From contig JAKQNG010000039.1 of assembly GCA_029565915.1 (NCBI GenBank), positions 1 through 44,059 of the forward strand: 44,059 nt of DNA, given 5' to 3'. The notes under the pieces are model-generated. The model was not told where the DNA came from, did no database searches, and saw only the letters and a list, made by a program, of their open reading frames with translations. The DNA comes from Deltaproteobacteria bacterium. Its GTDB lineage: Bacteria; Myxococcota_A; Polyangia; JAAYKL01. Of the stretch, positions 1 to 6,951 are shown one piece after another (positions within the stretch are counted from its first letter, which is position 1; every line of letters starts with the position of its first letter). The position numbers and the translations under genes were made by a program.

Positions 1-77
1 TTGTCATTGAAAACCCTTCCGTCGACAGCCGCTGCATTCATATTAGCAGCCTGTCCGATTTTCGGGGTCCACAATAA

Positions 78-524
78 ACTGTATTCCGTCGGGCAGACAG
101 GGACTTCGATCATCTGCGACGTTATTACGAATGTGAGTCCAGTGGAAGTTTCGCTGCCTGGGTGCGCTATCCTTCAAAATGGGTTCACATCAATCCACCG
201 TACTGGCAGTCGGATGCAAAGTACTGGTACGACTATTCAGATCAGGTCATGAGAGCAACGACTCTCACGCATGAATACATGCATCTGAACGGCACCCATA
301 CTGACCCGGAGGTCTACGGGCACAAGAACTGTCTTGATCTTGCGAAATCCAATCCGAAGAAGGCAGGCGAAAACGCGGAGAGCCACGCGTATTTCGCGGT
401 GGAACAGAAATATTTCAAACCGACGGTCGATCGGCTGGCGGCGGAAAGCTATGTGAACCCGTCTGTGCCAGGCAGTGCGCAACATGATTTCGATACCGAC
501 CCAGCGCTCGGTGCGATCCAGTGA
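78..524 (+). pseudogene. M35-like (aspzincin) zinc metallopeptidase domain, 5'-truncated or broken
   Basis: The frame carries a zinc-protease signature of the deuterolysin/lysine-specific endopeptidase (M35) type: HEYMH, followed by a GT..D...YG segment and then a conserved region with NAESHAYFA near the end. The part upstream of HEYMH (aromatic-rich, ending in a PPYW segment) also fits the family, but it lies before the first usable start (GTG at 162), and an in-frame TAA at 75-77 closes the frame. The gene is therefore either the C-terminal piece of a longer protein damaged by a stop or frameshift, or its start is atypical. The two exported small proteins and the Rhs-core stub downstream suggest the protease was the toxin tip of an Rhs protein. 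Family assignment is fairly secure; the toxin role is inference. Confidence 0.55.
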
Positions 525-536
525 AAGGAACAATAG

Positions 537-893
537 ATGAAAGCATCAGTGAGAAGTGACAAAACGAATGAAGTTTTTGTGTCTGTGCTGATATCCGCGT
601 TGCTGGGGTGTCTTCTCGGAGGGATTCTGCATTTCTCAATATCCGACGTGAACGCAACTTCCTGCTCCACCGATGAAGAACTTGTCATTCGACTGCGGGA
701 GATTAGATCATCGCAGAATCCCGATGCAGAAAATCCATTGCCGTGGCCTGAATGTGCCCGTGTGGATGGTGTTCACCCGGACTGGGTCGACTACTATGTT
801 GAAGGAAGCAGAATGCCATGGGGGGCGTTTCAGGGAAGCGGTGCAGAAGGAGCAGTCAACATCGGCTTTTTCACTGAGGAGGCCATGCGATGA
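537..893 (+). CDS. Small membrane-anchored protein, candidate immunity protein
   Basis: This 118-residue protein has one hydrophobic segment at about residues 13-35, after a short charged N-terminus, followed by a soluble part rich in acidic residues, Pro and Trp. The topology predicts a periplasmic soluble domain. An AAGGA Shine-Dalgarno lies 7 nt before the ATG. The gene follows the M35-like protease by 12 nt and overlaps the next gene by an ATGA junction. No family was recognised. Its position directly after a protease toxin-like domain, and its outward topology, suggest protection against that protease; this is inference. Confidence 0.6.
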   Translation: MKASVRSDKTNEVFVSVLISALLGCLLGGILHFSISDVNATSCSTDEELVIRLREIRSSQNPDAENPLPWPECARVDGVHPDWVDYYVEGSRMPWGAFQGSGAEGAVNIGFFTEEAMR

Positions 894-1237
894 GACCGCA
901 GACCAATATTCGGCTTGTATTGCTGTTTGCAGCGGTTTCTTTGTTCATTATTCGCTGTGTCGACGAAACAACAGACTGTCCAGAGTTGAATCCCGTAATG
1001 CAGGGTGAATTCGAAATTCAGGATATTGGATATCGAACAACGGCTGGGGCGGCAGAATTGATTCCAGTGAACGCACAGGGTACCGTGGAAATTGACGATG
1101 ACTACGTGACCATCCGATACGTGGATGAAGACAGCGTGGACTGGACCGTTGTCTACGACATCATCGGCGTGGGGATTTCCGGCCTCGGCGGCGACGATTA
1201 TGTCGAATGGCGGGAGGGATATTCGAGTTGTGAGTAG
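890..1237 (+). CDS. Small exported protein, second candidate immunity protein
   Basis: This 115-residue protein starts with a signal-like hydrophobic segment (residues about 8-21) followed by a cysteine at about residue 23, possibly a weak lipobox. The rest alternates short hydrophobic and acidic stretches, as in a small beta-rich domain, and ends with Ser-Ser-Cys-Glu. Its ATG overlaps the TGA of the previous gene (ATGA), so the two are probably translationally coupled. It resembles nothing recognised. With its neighbour it lies between a protease fragment and an Rhs-core remnant, the usual place for immunity genes in polymorphic-toxin loci. Confidence 0.55.
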   Translation: MRPQTNIRLVLLFAAVSLFIIRCVDETTDCPELNPVMQGEFEIQDIGYRTTAGAAELIPVNAQGTVEIDDDYVTIRYVDEDSVDWTVVYDIIGVGISGLGGDDYVEWREGYSSCE

Positions 1238-1322
1238 ACCGGCCTTCCAGTTCGACAGCCTGCACAACCCGTACACCTTTGTCGAAAACAACCCCGCCAC
1301 CATGAACGACCCGATGGGTTGA
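1230..1322 (+). pseudogene. Rhs repeat-associated core stub
   Basis: The translated tail NPYTFVENNPATMNDPMG matches the end of Rhs core domains (NPYxYxxNNPxxxxDPxG), the point after which the variable toxin normally begins. Here a TGA follows immediately, and upstream of the stub the frame enters unrelated sequence. It is too short to be a gene and is best read as a leftover core copy from recombination that swaps Rhs tips. It overlaps the stop of the preceding small gene by a few bases and faces the convergent lipoprotein gene. Confidence 0.7.
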
Positions 1323-1332
1323 GGAAGACCGT

Positions 1333-3324
1333 TTATCGCAGGGTGAAGTCGATGAGGGTGAGGTCGCCCGGTGCGGGGTTCACCGCCGAAATGGTGACAT
1401 AGGTCCAGGTGGCCACGGCGCCGCCTTCCAGCGTGAGCAGCTGCGTGGGCACGGTGGTCGGATCGCAGCGCACGTTGGGACACGACACCGGCACCGTGAC
1501 CTTGCGGATGATGATGTTGCTGAACCCGCCCAGCAGCGAAATGTCGATGGTGGAATCCGCCGGGGTGGATACCCAGAAGAACACGTCGTCTGTGCCGGCG
1601 CTGCAGTCCCCATCATAAATGCCCGTGAGGGTGTTCGTGTACTTGTCCCAGCTGAGCAGGTAATTGGTATTCAGGTTGGCCGTGCCGACGGTCCAGGAGG
1701 CACCGCAGCTGTTGGAGGCGGGCTCCGTGGGATAGGCCGACCGGTCCAGCAGGGTGAGGCGGCCGAAGGGCGTGGTGCTGGTGCGGTTGGTCGTGTCGCC
1801 GTTCCAGATGGTGGCCCCTTCCGCGGCGTTGCCGTCATCGTCGTCGTTGACGCGGATGTCAAAGCCGATGGTCATGCCGGAAGTGGGCACAACCCCGAGA
1901 TCCAGCCAGGGAATGCTCATCTCCATGATGTAGTAGGTGCCCCAGTTGATAATCGCGTGCTGGATGGTGCCGCCGAGGCCGCTCTTCACCCACAGGGTGG
2001 TGGAGCCGTATTTGCGGATATAATAGTTGTCGTGGCTGTCGTAGGCACCGCCGCTGGCATCGCCGTCCACATAAATTTCCACGGAATCGTCGTCCCAGGG
2101 ATTGGTGGAGTCGTTGTGCAGGTTGCTGTCGTAGACGCGGACCGCGACGTACAGGCGGTTGGCATCCCACAGGGCGTCCCAGGTGATGGTGTTGTTGAGG
2201 GCGCCATACAGCACTTCGGTGGCGGGCTCGGTGAGGTTCCAGAAGGTTTCGTCCAGGCGGCCGTCCACGGTGACCGTGCCGCCGGTGCGATCGGCGAAGA
2301 ACTGGTCCGAAGGCAACGGATCGCAGGCCCCGTCCGTACAGGTGCCGGGGCAGGGGATTCCGTCGCTCCAGAAATAGTCCGGCTCGCAGGTGGCGAGGGT
2401 GGTGGCGTCCGCGCAGCCCGTGTCCCCGGGGGTGCACTCGCCGTCGCAGTCTTCGATGCCACCCGCGTCGCAGAAGTACGCGCAGGGAACCGGCAGGCCC
2501 CAGTGACTGTCCACGCAGAGCTGCATGCTGGTCGCATCGGCGCATCGGACAGTGGCGTCCACGCATTCGCCGGTGTCCGTATCGACGGTTTCGGTGTCGA
2601 CGGTTTCGGTATCGACGGTTTCGGTGTCAACGGTCTCGGTGTCAACGGTCTCGGTGTCAACGGTCTCGGTGTCGACGGTTTCGGTGTCAACGGTCTCGGT
2701 GTCGACGGTTTCGGTGTCAACGGTTTCGGTGTCGACGGTTTCGGTGTCGACGGTTTCTGTGTCGACGGTTTCTGTGTCGACGGTTTCGGTGTCAACGGTT
2801 TCTGTGTCGACGGTTTCGGTGTCGACGGTTTCGGTGTCATTGCTGTCGCTATCGCTGTTACTGTCGCTGTCGCTTTCCGTGTCTGTTTCCGTGTCGCCCG
2901 TGTCGGAATCCGTTGTCATCACCAGGGTGATGGCGCCGGGGAGCAACGCCGTCGTGCCGTCCGGACCGATGACCTGCAGATCGTAGGTTCCTTCGGGCAG
3001 GGTGCCGGAGAGCGTCGAGGTGACCACTGCCGAGAGCCGTCCCGTGTCCACCCAGGTAACATTTTCGAGTTCGTACCACTCATCGTTGCCAGAGGCGGCA
3101 ATCTGCGCTTCGTAGTCGTAGTCCACGGCAAACTCGCGCCCGCCGCAGCCCACGTTGCGGCTGATGGTCGGCTGGAAGGTGCCACCTTCGATGCCGATTT
3201 CCCGGCGCGTGCCGCGAGGAATGGTTCCATCGTCCACATGGTCCACAGAAAAGTCGCCGCCTGTCACAGTGCATGACAGGCACAGGGCGGACAGCAGAAA
3301 CAGTGTGCGGGCATGGACGCGCAT
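1333..3324 (-). CDS. Lipoprotein with TETVD-repeat spacer and CBM9-like carbohydrate-binding domain
   Basis: This 663-residue exported protein has a hydrophobic signal with a probable lipobox cysteine (ALCLSC, about residue 18; an imperfect lipobox). A beta-rich TIG/Ig-like region follows to about residue 135, then an acidic Ser/Asp run and about 17 TETVD repeats. Next come a Cys-rich segment with two related modules and, at about residues 340-530, a CBM9/DOMON-like domain (the VDGRLDETFW start, a WDALWDANRLYVAVRVYD stretch, and a WDDDSVEIYVDGD stretch are typical of family 9 modules). A further beta-rich region ends the protein. No catalytic domain is visible, so surface polysaccharide binding is the likely role. 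A promoter ending 10 nt before the ATG, with no Shine-Dalgarno, suggests a leaderless message. Confidence 0.8.
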   Translation of the reverse strand: MRVHARTLFLLSALCLSCTVTGGDFSVDHVDDGTIPRGTRREIGIEGGTFQPTISRNVGCGGREFAVDYDYEAQIAASGNDEWYELENVTWVDTGRLSAVVTSTLSGTLPEGTYDLQVIGPDGTTALLPGAITLVMTTDSDTGDTETDTESDSDSNSDSDSNDTETVDTETVDTETVDTETVDTETVDTETVDTETVDTETVDTETVDTETVDTETVDTETVDTETVDTETVDTETVDTETVDTETVDTDTGECVDATVRCADATSMQLCVDSHWGLPVPCAYFCDAGGIEDCDGECTPGDTGCADATTLATCEPDYFWSDGIPCPGTCTDGACDPLPSDQFFADRTGGTVTVDGRLDETFWNLTEPATEVLYGALNNTITWDALWDANRLYVAVRVYDSNLHNDSTNPWDDDSVEIYVDGDASGGAYDSHDNYYIRKYGSTTLWVKSGLGGTIQHAIINWGTYYIMEMSIPWLDLGVVPTSGMTIGFDIRVNDDDDGNAAEGATIWNGDTTNRTSTTPFGRLTLLDRSAYPTEPASNSCGASWTVGTANLNTNYLLSWDKYTNTLTGIYDGDCSAGTDDVFFWVSTPADSTIDISLLGGFSNIIIRKVTVPVSCPNVRCDPTTVPTQLLTLEGGAVATWTYVTISAVNPAPGDLTLIDFTLR
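2581..2835. repeat. 17 tandem copies of a 15-bp coding repeat (TETVD)
   Basis: Seventeen consecutive 15-bp units of the form GTCGACGGTTTCGGT, with a few third-position changes (GTCAAC, GGTCTC, TTCTGT), encode Thr-Glu-Thr-Val-Asp in the minus-strand lipoprotein. Because the unit is a multiple of three, copy-number change would lengthen or shorten the spacer without breaking the frame. Confidence 0.95.
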
Positions 3325-3334
3325 GGACCCGGTA

Positions 3335-3364
3335 ATGATAGCATGATCGCGACGTATCCGTCAG
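3335..3364 (-). promoter_or_regulatory. Promoter of the CBM9-like lipoprotein
   Basis: On the minus strand CTGACG and TATCAT are spaced 18 bp apart, with TGC just before the -10 (extended -10). The -10 ends 10 nt before the ATG at 3324, so transcription should begin close to the start codon. Confidence 0.5.
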
Positions 3365-3409
3365 AAAAAAGGAGGAGGGAAAAACGTGGAAAACCGGCGC
3401 GGGACAGCG

Positions 3410-3820
3410 CTAATAGGCAAACGGATCGATGACGAGATCGGCCAGATCGGCGTTGCGCAGGCAGGCATTGACGATTTCGAGGTCGTCCATGAACCCCGCT
3501 TCGGAATCGAAATCGCCCACCTCGTCGTCATCGGAGATGAAATAGCCCAGGGCCCCTTTCAGCCAGTACTGCCGGTCCGCGTCGATGTGGTTCCACTTTT
3601 CAACGACGGCCTTCAGGGCGGAGAAGATGGCACCGGCCATGCGGATGTTGACGGCTTCCCCGGCGGCCTGCGCCTGTTTCAGCTCCCTGTAGCGGCCGTG
3701 GACCTGCTCGAAGAGCATGAGGATGGGAATGGCTTCGTAGGTTTCACACAGGCGCTGGAGCATGGCGAGCTGCTCCCCGGTCAGGGCCTGCTGGATGATG
3801 TCCGGAATGGTGTTCGTCAT
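3410..3820 (-). CDS. DUF1232/YkvA-like small protein
   Basis: This 136-residue protein's C-terminal half resembles the DUF1232 (YkvA) module: a helix containing WLKGALGYFISDDDEVGDF and then a GFMDDLEIVNACL helix, matching the family pattern of a helix, an I-P-D-type turn and G-x-x-D-D. The usual DLIPD segment is here DDDEVGDF, so the match is divergent. The N-terminal half is helical. The ATG at 3820 was chosen because a consensus promoter ends 8 nt upstream of it and no Shine-Dalgarno is present. It is divergent from the acetate-kinase fusion. The biochemical function of the family is not known to me. Confidence 0.65.
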   Translation of the reverse strand: MTNTIPDIIQQALTGEQLAMLQRLCETYEAIPILMLFEQVHGRYRELKQAQAAGEAVNIRMAGAIFSALKAVVEKWNHIDADRQYWLKGALGYFISDDDEVGDFDSEAGFMDDLEIVNACLRNADLADLVIDPFAY

Positions 3821-3828
3821 GGGTGGGG

Positions 3829-3857
3829 ATTCTAGCAGCAAAATGGGCGGAATGTAA
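3829..3857 (-). promoter_or_regulatory. Sigma70-type promoter with extended -10
   Basis: TTACAT, a 17-bp spacer, and TAGAAT preceded by TGC lie on the minus strand. The -10 ends 8 nt before the ATG of the DUF1232-like gene at 3820, so little or no leader RNA is expected. Confidence 0.6.
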
Positions 3858-3916
3858 GTGCAGTCCAACCGGGGTCGGGTGTATCTTCTGCGGGCACAAA
3901 AAACGCGGAGGAACAC

Positions 3917-6217
3917 ATGCAGCGAAATGAGATCATCGATTTTTTGAAGAACCGGGTGGAGCTGTTCCGGGGCTTTGACACGGCGCGGCTCGAACAACTG
4001 CTGGACGGCTCCCGCGCGACGACCTTTGAGCAGAGCGAAGCGGTCATCGAGTTCGGCAGCCGGGGTCATTTTCTGGGCGTGCTGCTGGACGGCGAGCTGT
4101 CCGTTTCCGTGGTGGACGACGAAGGAATCCGGCGGGAACTGGGGCGCATCGAAGCCGGCCGCATTTTCGGCGAGATGGCGCTGATGACCGGCGACCGGAC
4201 CATGGCGGACGTGGTCTGCCTCGTCCGCTGCGAGGTGCTGCTCATTCCCGATGCGGTATTCATGGCCACGGTGATGACGACGCCGGACGCGGTGATGCAG
4301 CTCTCCCGCCTGCTGACCGATAGGGCGAAACAGGTGGCCTACGACCAGAACCGGCGGGGTCTGGCCGACCGGGCAGAGGTGCAGGACGCGGATCCCCACG
4401 GATTTGCCCTGCAGAGCCGCCGTCCCCACCTGCTGCTGGTGGTGAACTGCGGCTCGTCGTCGTTGAAGTACAGCCTGTTCGACACGGATCGCCCGGCGGA
4501 TCGGGCAGAGGGCATCGTGGAGCGCATCGGCGATGACGCTCGCCATCGAACCGGCGGCGAAACCGTCAGCGTGTCCTGCGCCACCCACGAAGAGGCGTTC
4601 CACCTCATGGTGGCCGACCTGATTGCAAAGAAGCGGATCCGCTCCGCAGCGGATATCACGGCCGTGGGTCACCGGGTGGTCCACGGGGGCGAGCAGTTTT
4701 CCGCGGCGGCGGTCATCGACGACGCTGTGGCAGGGCAGATCGGCGAACTCACTGCCCTGGCGCCCCTGCACAATCCCGTGAACCTGAAGGGCATCGAGCT
4801 GGCCCGCGCGGCGTTTCCGGCGGCCGTCCACGTGGCGGTCTTTGACACCACGTTTCACCACACCCTGCCGCCCTACGCCTACCTGTACGGGCTGCCCTAT
4901 CGCTATTATGAAAAACGGGGTGTGCGGCGCTATGGATTTCACGGCACCTCCCACGCGTATGTGTCCCTGCGGGCCGCGCAGTTTTTAAAGCGCCCCTACA
5001 ACTCGCTGGAAATCGTCACCTGCCACCTGGGCAGCGGCGCCTCCGTGTGCGCCGTGGATCACGGCCGCTCCGTGGACACGAGCATGGGATTCACGCCCAC
5101 CGCCGGCCTTCTCATGGGCACCCGCAGCGGCGACGTGGATCCGGGCGCGCTGGCGTTCATCGCGCAGCAGGACAACCTGGACGGGGCGGCCCTCGATTCG
5201 CTGGTGAACCGGCGCAGCGGCCTGCTGGGCATCTCGGGCATTTCCAACGACATGCGCGAACTGGAGGCGGCAGCAGCCAATGGCGAACACCGGGCCCTGC
5301 TGGCCATCAAGACTTTCTGCTACACCCTGCGCAAGTACATCGGCGCCTATGTGGCGGCCATGCAGGGAATCGACGCGGTGGTGTTTACGGGCGGCATCGG
5401 CGAGAACAGCGCCGGCGTGCGCTATCTGGCCTGTCAGGGGCTGGCCTGCATGGGCATTGCCATTGATGAGGCAAAGAACAAGGAGGCCTGTGGACGGGCG
5501 GAGCCGGTGGACATTTCGGCGGCGGATTCCCGGGTGAAGGTGCTGGTGGTGCCCACGGACGAATCGCTGATGATCGCCAGGGACACCCTGCAGGCGGTGG
5601 AGCGGGAAATGGCCCGGACCGACGGCATGGGGCAGGCAAAGATTCCCCTCGAAGTGTCGGCCCATCACGTGCACCTCAGCGCGGCCCACGTGGCCCTGCT
5701 CTTTGGCGAAGGGCACCGGTTGACTCCCGTGTCCGAGCTCTCCCAGCCGGGCCAGTTTGCCTGCGCCGAAAAGGTGGACCTCATCGGCCCGAAGGGCACC
5801 GTGAAGAACGTCCGCGTGCTGGGCCCGGATCGCGCCGAAACCCAGGTGGAGATTTCCATGACCGAGCAGTTCAAGCTGGGCATCCATCCGCCCATCCGGG
5901 AGTCCGGCGATCTGGCGGGCACCCCGGGACTGCGGCTGGCGGGACCGGCGGGCACGGTGGAACTGGACAAGGGCGTTATCTGCGCCATGCGGCACATCCA
6001 CATGTCTCCCCATGACGCGCTGACGATGGGCCTGCGGGATCGCTATGTGGTGCGCGTGGTGGTGGAAGGCGATCGGGAACTCGTGTTCGGCGACGTGATG
6101 GTGCGGGTGAGCCCCGCTTACCGGCTGGCCATGCACATCGACACGGACGAGGCAAACGCCGCGGGCATCGGCGGCGACGCCGTGGGACACATCGAAAGCA
6201 TCCAGTCAAGGGCGTGA
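3917..6217 (+). CDS. Fusion: cNMP-binding domain + acetate kinase + PduL-type phosphotransacylase
   Basis: The 766-residue protein joins three domains. Residues 1-140 form a CRP-type cyclic-nucleotide-binding fold with a phosphate-binding cassette (FGEMALMTGDRT, residues 84-95) and no helix-turn-helix. Residues about 171-565 are a full-length acetate kinase with the key residues in place: N177 and S180/S182 (NCGSSSLK), R252 (GHRVVHGG), H284 (PLHNP), D309 (FDTTFH), H341 (FHGTSH), R402 (GTRSGD) and E495 (GGIGENS). Residues about 575-766 are PduL-like, with both histidine motifs (HHVHL, RHIHM). Acetyl-CoA to acetyl-phosphate (PduL) and acetyl-phosphate plus ADP to acetate plus ATP (AckA) would occur on one chain, probably in the cytoplasm; propionyl substrates are also possible. 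Allosteric control by cAMP or another nucleotide is inferred. GGAGG lies 7 nt before the ATG. Confidence 0.92.
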   Translation: MQRNEIIDFLKNRVELFRGFDTARLEQLLDGSRATTFEQSEAVIEFGSRGHFLGVLLDGELSVSVVDDEGIRRELGRIEAGRIFGEMALMTGDRTMADVVCLVRCEVLLIPDAVFMATVMTTPDAVMQLSRLLTDRAKQVAYDQNRRGLADRAEVQDADPHGFALQSRRPHLLLVVNCGSSSLKYSLFDTDRPADRAEGIVERIGDDARHRTGGETVSVSCATHEEAFHLMVADLIAKKRIRSAADITAVGHRVVHGGEQFSAAAVIDDAVAGQIGELTALAPLHNPVNLKGIELARAAFPAAVHVAVFDTTFHHTLPPYAYLYGLPYRYYEKRGVRRYGFHGTSHAYVSLRAAQFLKRPYNSLEIVTCHLGSGASVCAVDHGRSVDTSMGFTPTAGLLMGTRSGDVDPGALAFIAQQDNLDGAALDSLVNRRSGLLGISGISNDMRELEAAAANGEHRALLAIKTFCYTLRKYIGAYVAAMQGIDAVVFTGGIGENSAGVRYLACQGLACMGIAIDEAKNKEACGRAEPVDISAADSRVKVLVVPTDESLMIARDTLQAVEREMARTDGMGQAKIPLEVSAHHVHLSAAHVALLFGEGHRLTPVSELSQPGQFACAEKVDLIGPKGTVKNVRVLGPDRAETQVEISMTEQFKLGIHPPIRESGDLAGTPGLRLAGPAGTVELDKGVICAMRHIHMSPHDALTMGLRDRYVVRVVVEGDRELVFGDVMVRVSPAYRLAMHIDTDEANAAGIGGDAVGHIESIQSRA

Positions 6218-6234
6218 AGCGGTCCATCGAAAGG

Positions 6235-6251
6235 GAATGGGAATGATGGGA
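6235..6251. repeat. 17-bp direct repeat, left copy
   Basis: GAATGGGAATGATGGGA here is identical to 6893-6909. Together the two copies bracket the four-helix-bundle gene. The surrounding sequence is a purine-rich GGGAA-type run. Confidence 0.85.
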
Positions 6252-6277
6252 AGAACGGGAAGAATGGGCATGATGCA

Positions 6278-6847
6278 ATGACCGGAGACCAGGGCAGAGG
6301 GAAGCTGCTGAAACCGCGGGGCGATTATCAGACGTTGCTGTCGTATCAGAAGGCCGAAGTGATCTATGACATCACCTTCCGGTTCGCCCATCAGTTTCTG
6401 GAACGTGGGGATCGGACGATTGACCAGATGGTGCAATCGGCCCGTTCGGGGAAACAGAACATCCTGGAAGGCAGCAAGGCGGCGACGACTTCAAAGGAAA
6501 CGGAGATCAAGCTGACCAACGTGGGACGCGCGAGTCTTGAGGAACTCCTCGCTGACTATCGCGACTATCTGCGCGTCCGCGACCACGCCGTGTGGGACAA
6601 GGATTCAAGGGAAGCACAGTTCGTGCGGACGCTGGGCCGAAAGACGCCGCAGACGTTTGAATTGTACCGGGAGTTCGTGGAGACACGACCGCCGCAGACC
6701 ATCGCCAACATCGCGATATGCCTGATTCACCAGACCAACTATCTGATTGACCGGCAGCTTGAAAAGCTGGAAGCGGAGTTTCTGCGGGACGGGGGACTTC
6801 GCGAGCGGATGACCCGGGCGCGCATCGCAAGTCGGGGAAAATCATGA
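6278..6847 (+). CDS. Four-helix-bundle protein (S23/IVP-like)
   Basis: This 189-residue, highly helical protein belongs to the four helix bundle protein family, related to the S23/IVP proteins found in 23S rRNA intervening sequences and, by fold, to Avd proteins of diversity-generating retroelements. Supporting features are the helix containing QMVQSARSGKQNILEG, a LGRASLEELLADYRDYLR-like helix (here VGRASLEELL), and a C-terminal helix with IHQTNYLIDRQLEKLE. The gene lies between 17-bp direct repeats and near an inverted relative of the same motif (6847-6872), so it may be a small mobile or repeated cassette. No reverse transcriptase or rRNA gene is nearby. The start at 6278 has no clear Shine-Dalgarno. 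Confidence 0.75.
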   Translation: MTGDQGRGKLLKPRGDYQTLLSYQKAEVIYDITFRFAHQFLERGDRTIDQMVQSARSGKQNILEGSKAATTSKETEIKLTNVGRASLEELLADYRDYLRVRDHAVWDKDSREAQFVRTLGRKTPQTFELYREFVETRPPQTIANIAICLIHQTNYLIDRQLEKLEAEFLRDGGLRERMTRARIASRGKS

Positions 6848-6892
6848 TTCCCCTGATTCCCATGCTTCCCATGGAGGGACCAGGGGTGGCAA

Positions 6893-6909
6893 GAATGGGA
6901 ATGATGGGA
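6893..6909. repeat. 17-bp direct repeat, right copy
   Basis: This is identical to 6235-6251. Just upstream, at 6847-6872, an inverted version of the motif (CCCATGCTTCCCAT) could pair with it to form a hairpin. Confidence 0.85.
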
Positions 6910-6951
6910 TAAAAGGACACGCATCTGGTTTGAACAAAAAAAGGAGACACC

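Noticed and set aside
1957-3276. Long plus-strand open frame opposite the CBM9-like lipoprotein
   Set aside because: Its translation consists mainly of GV/D-rich runs produced by the 15-bp repeat read backwards; the minus strand has the signal peptide, spacer and domain.
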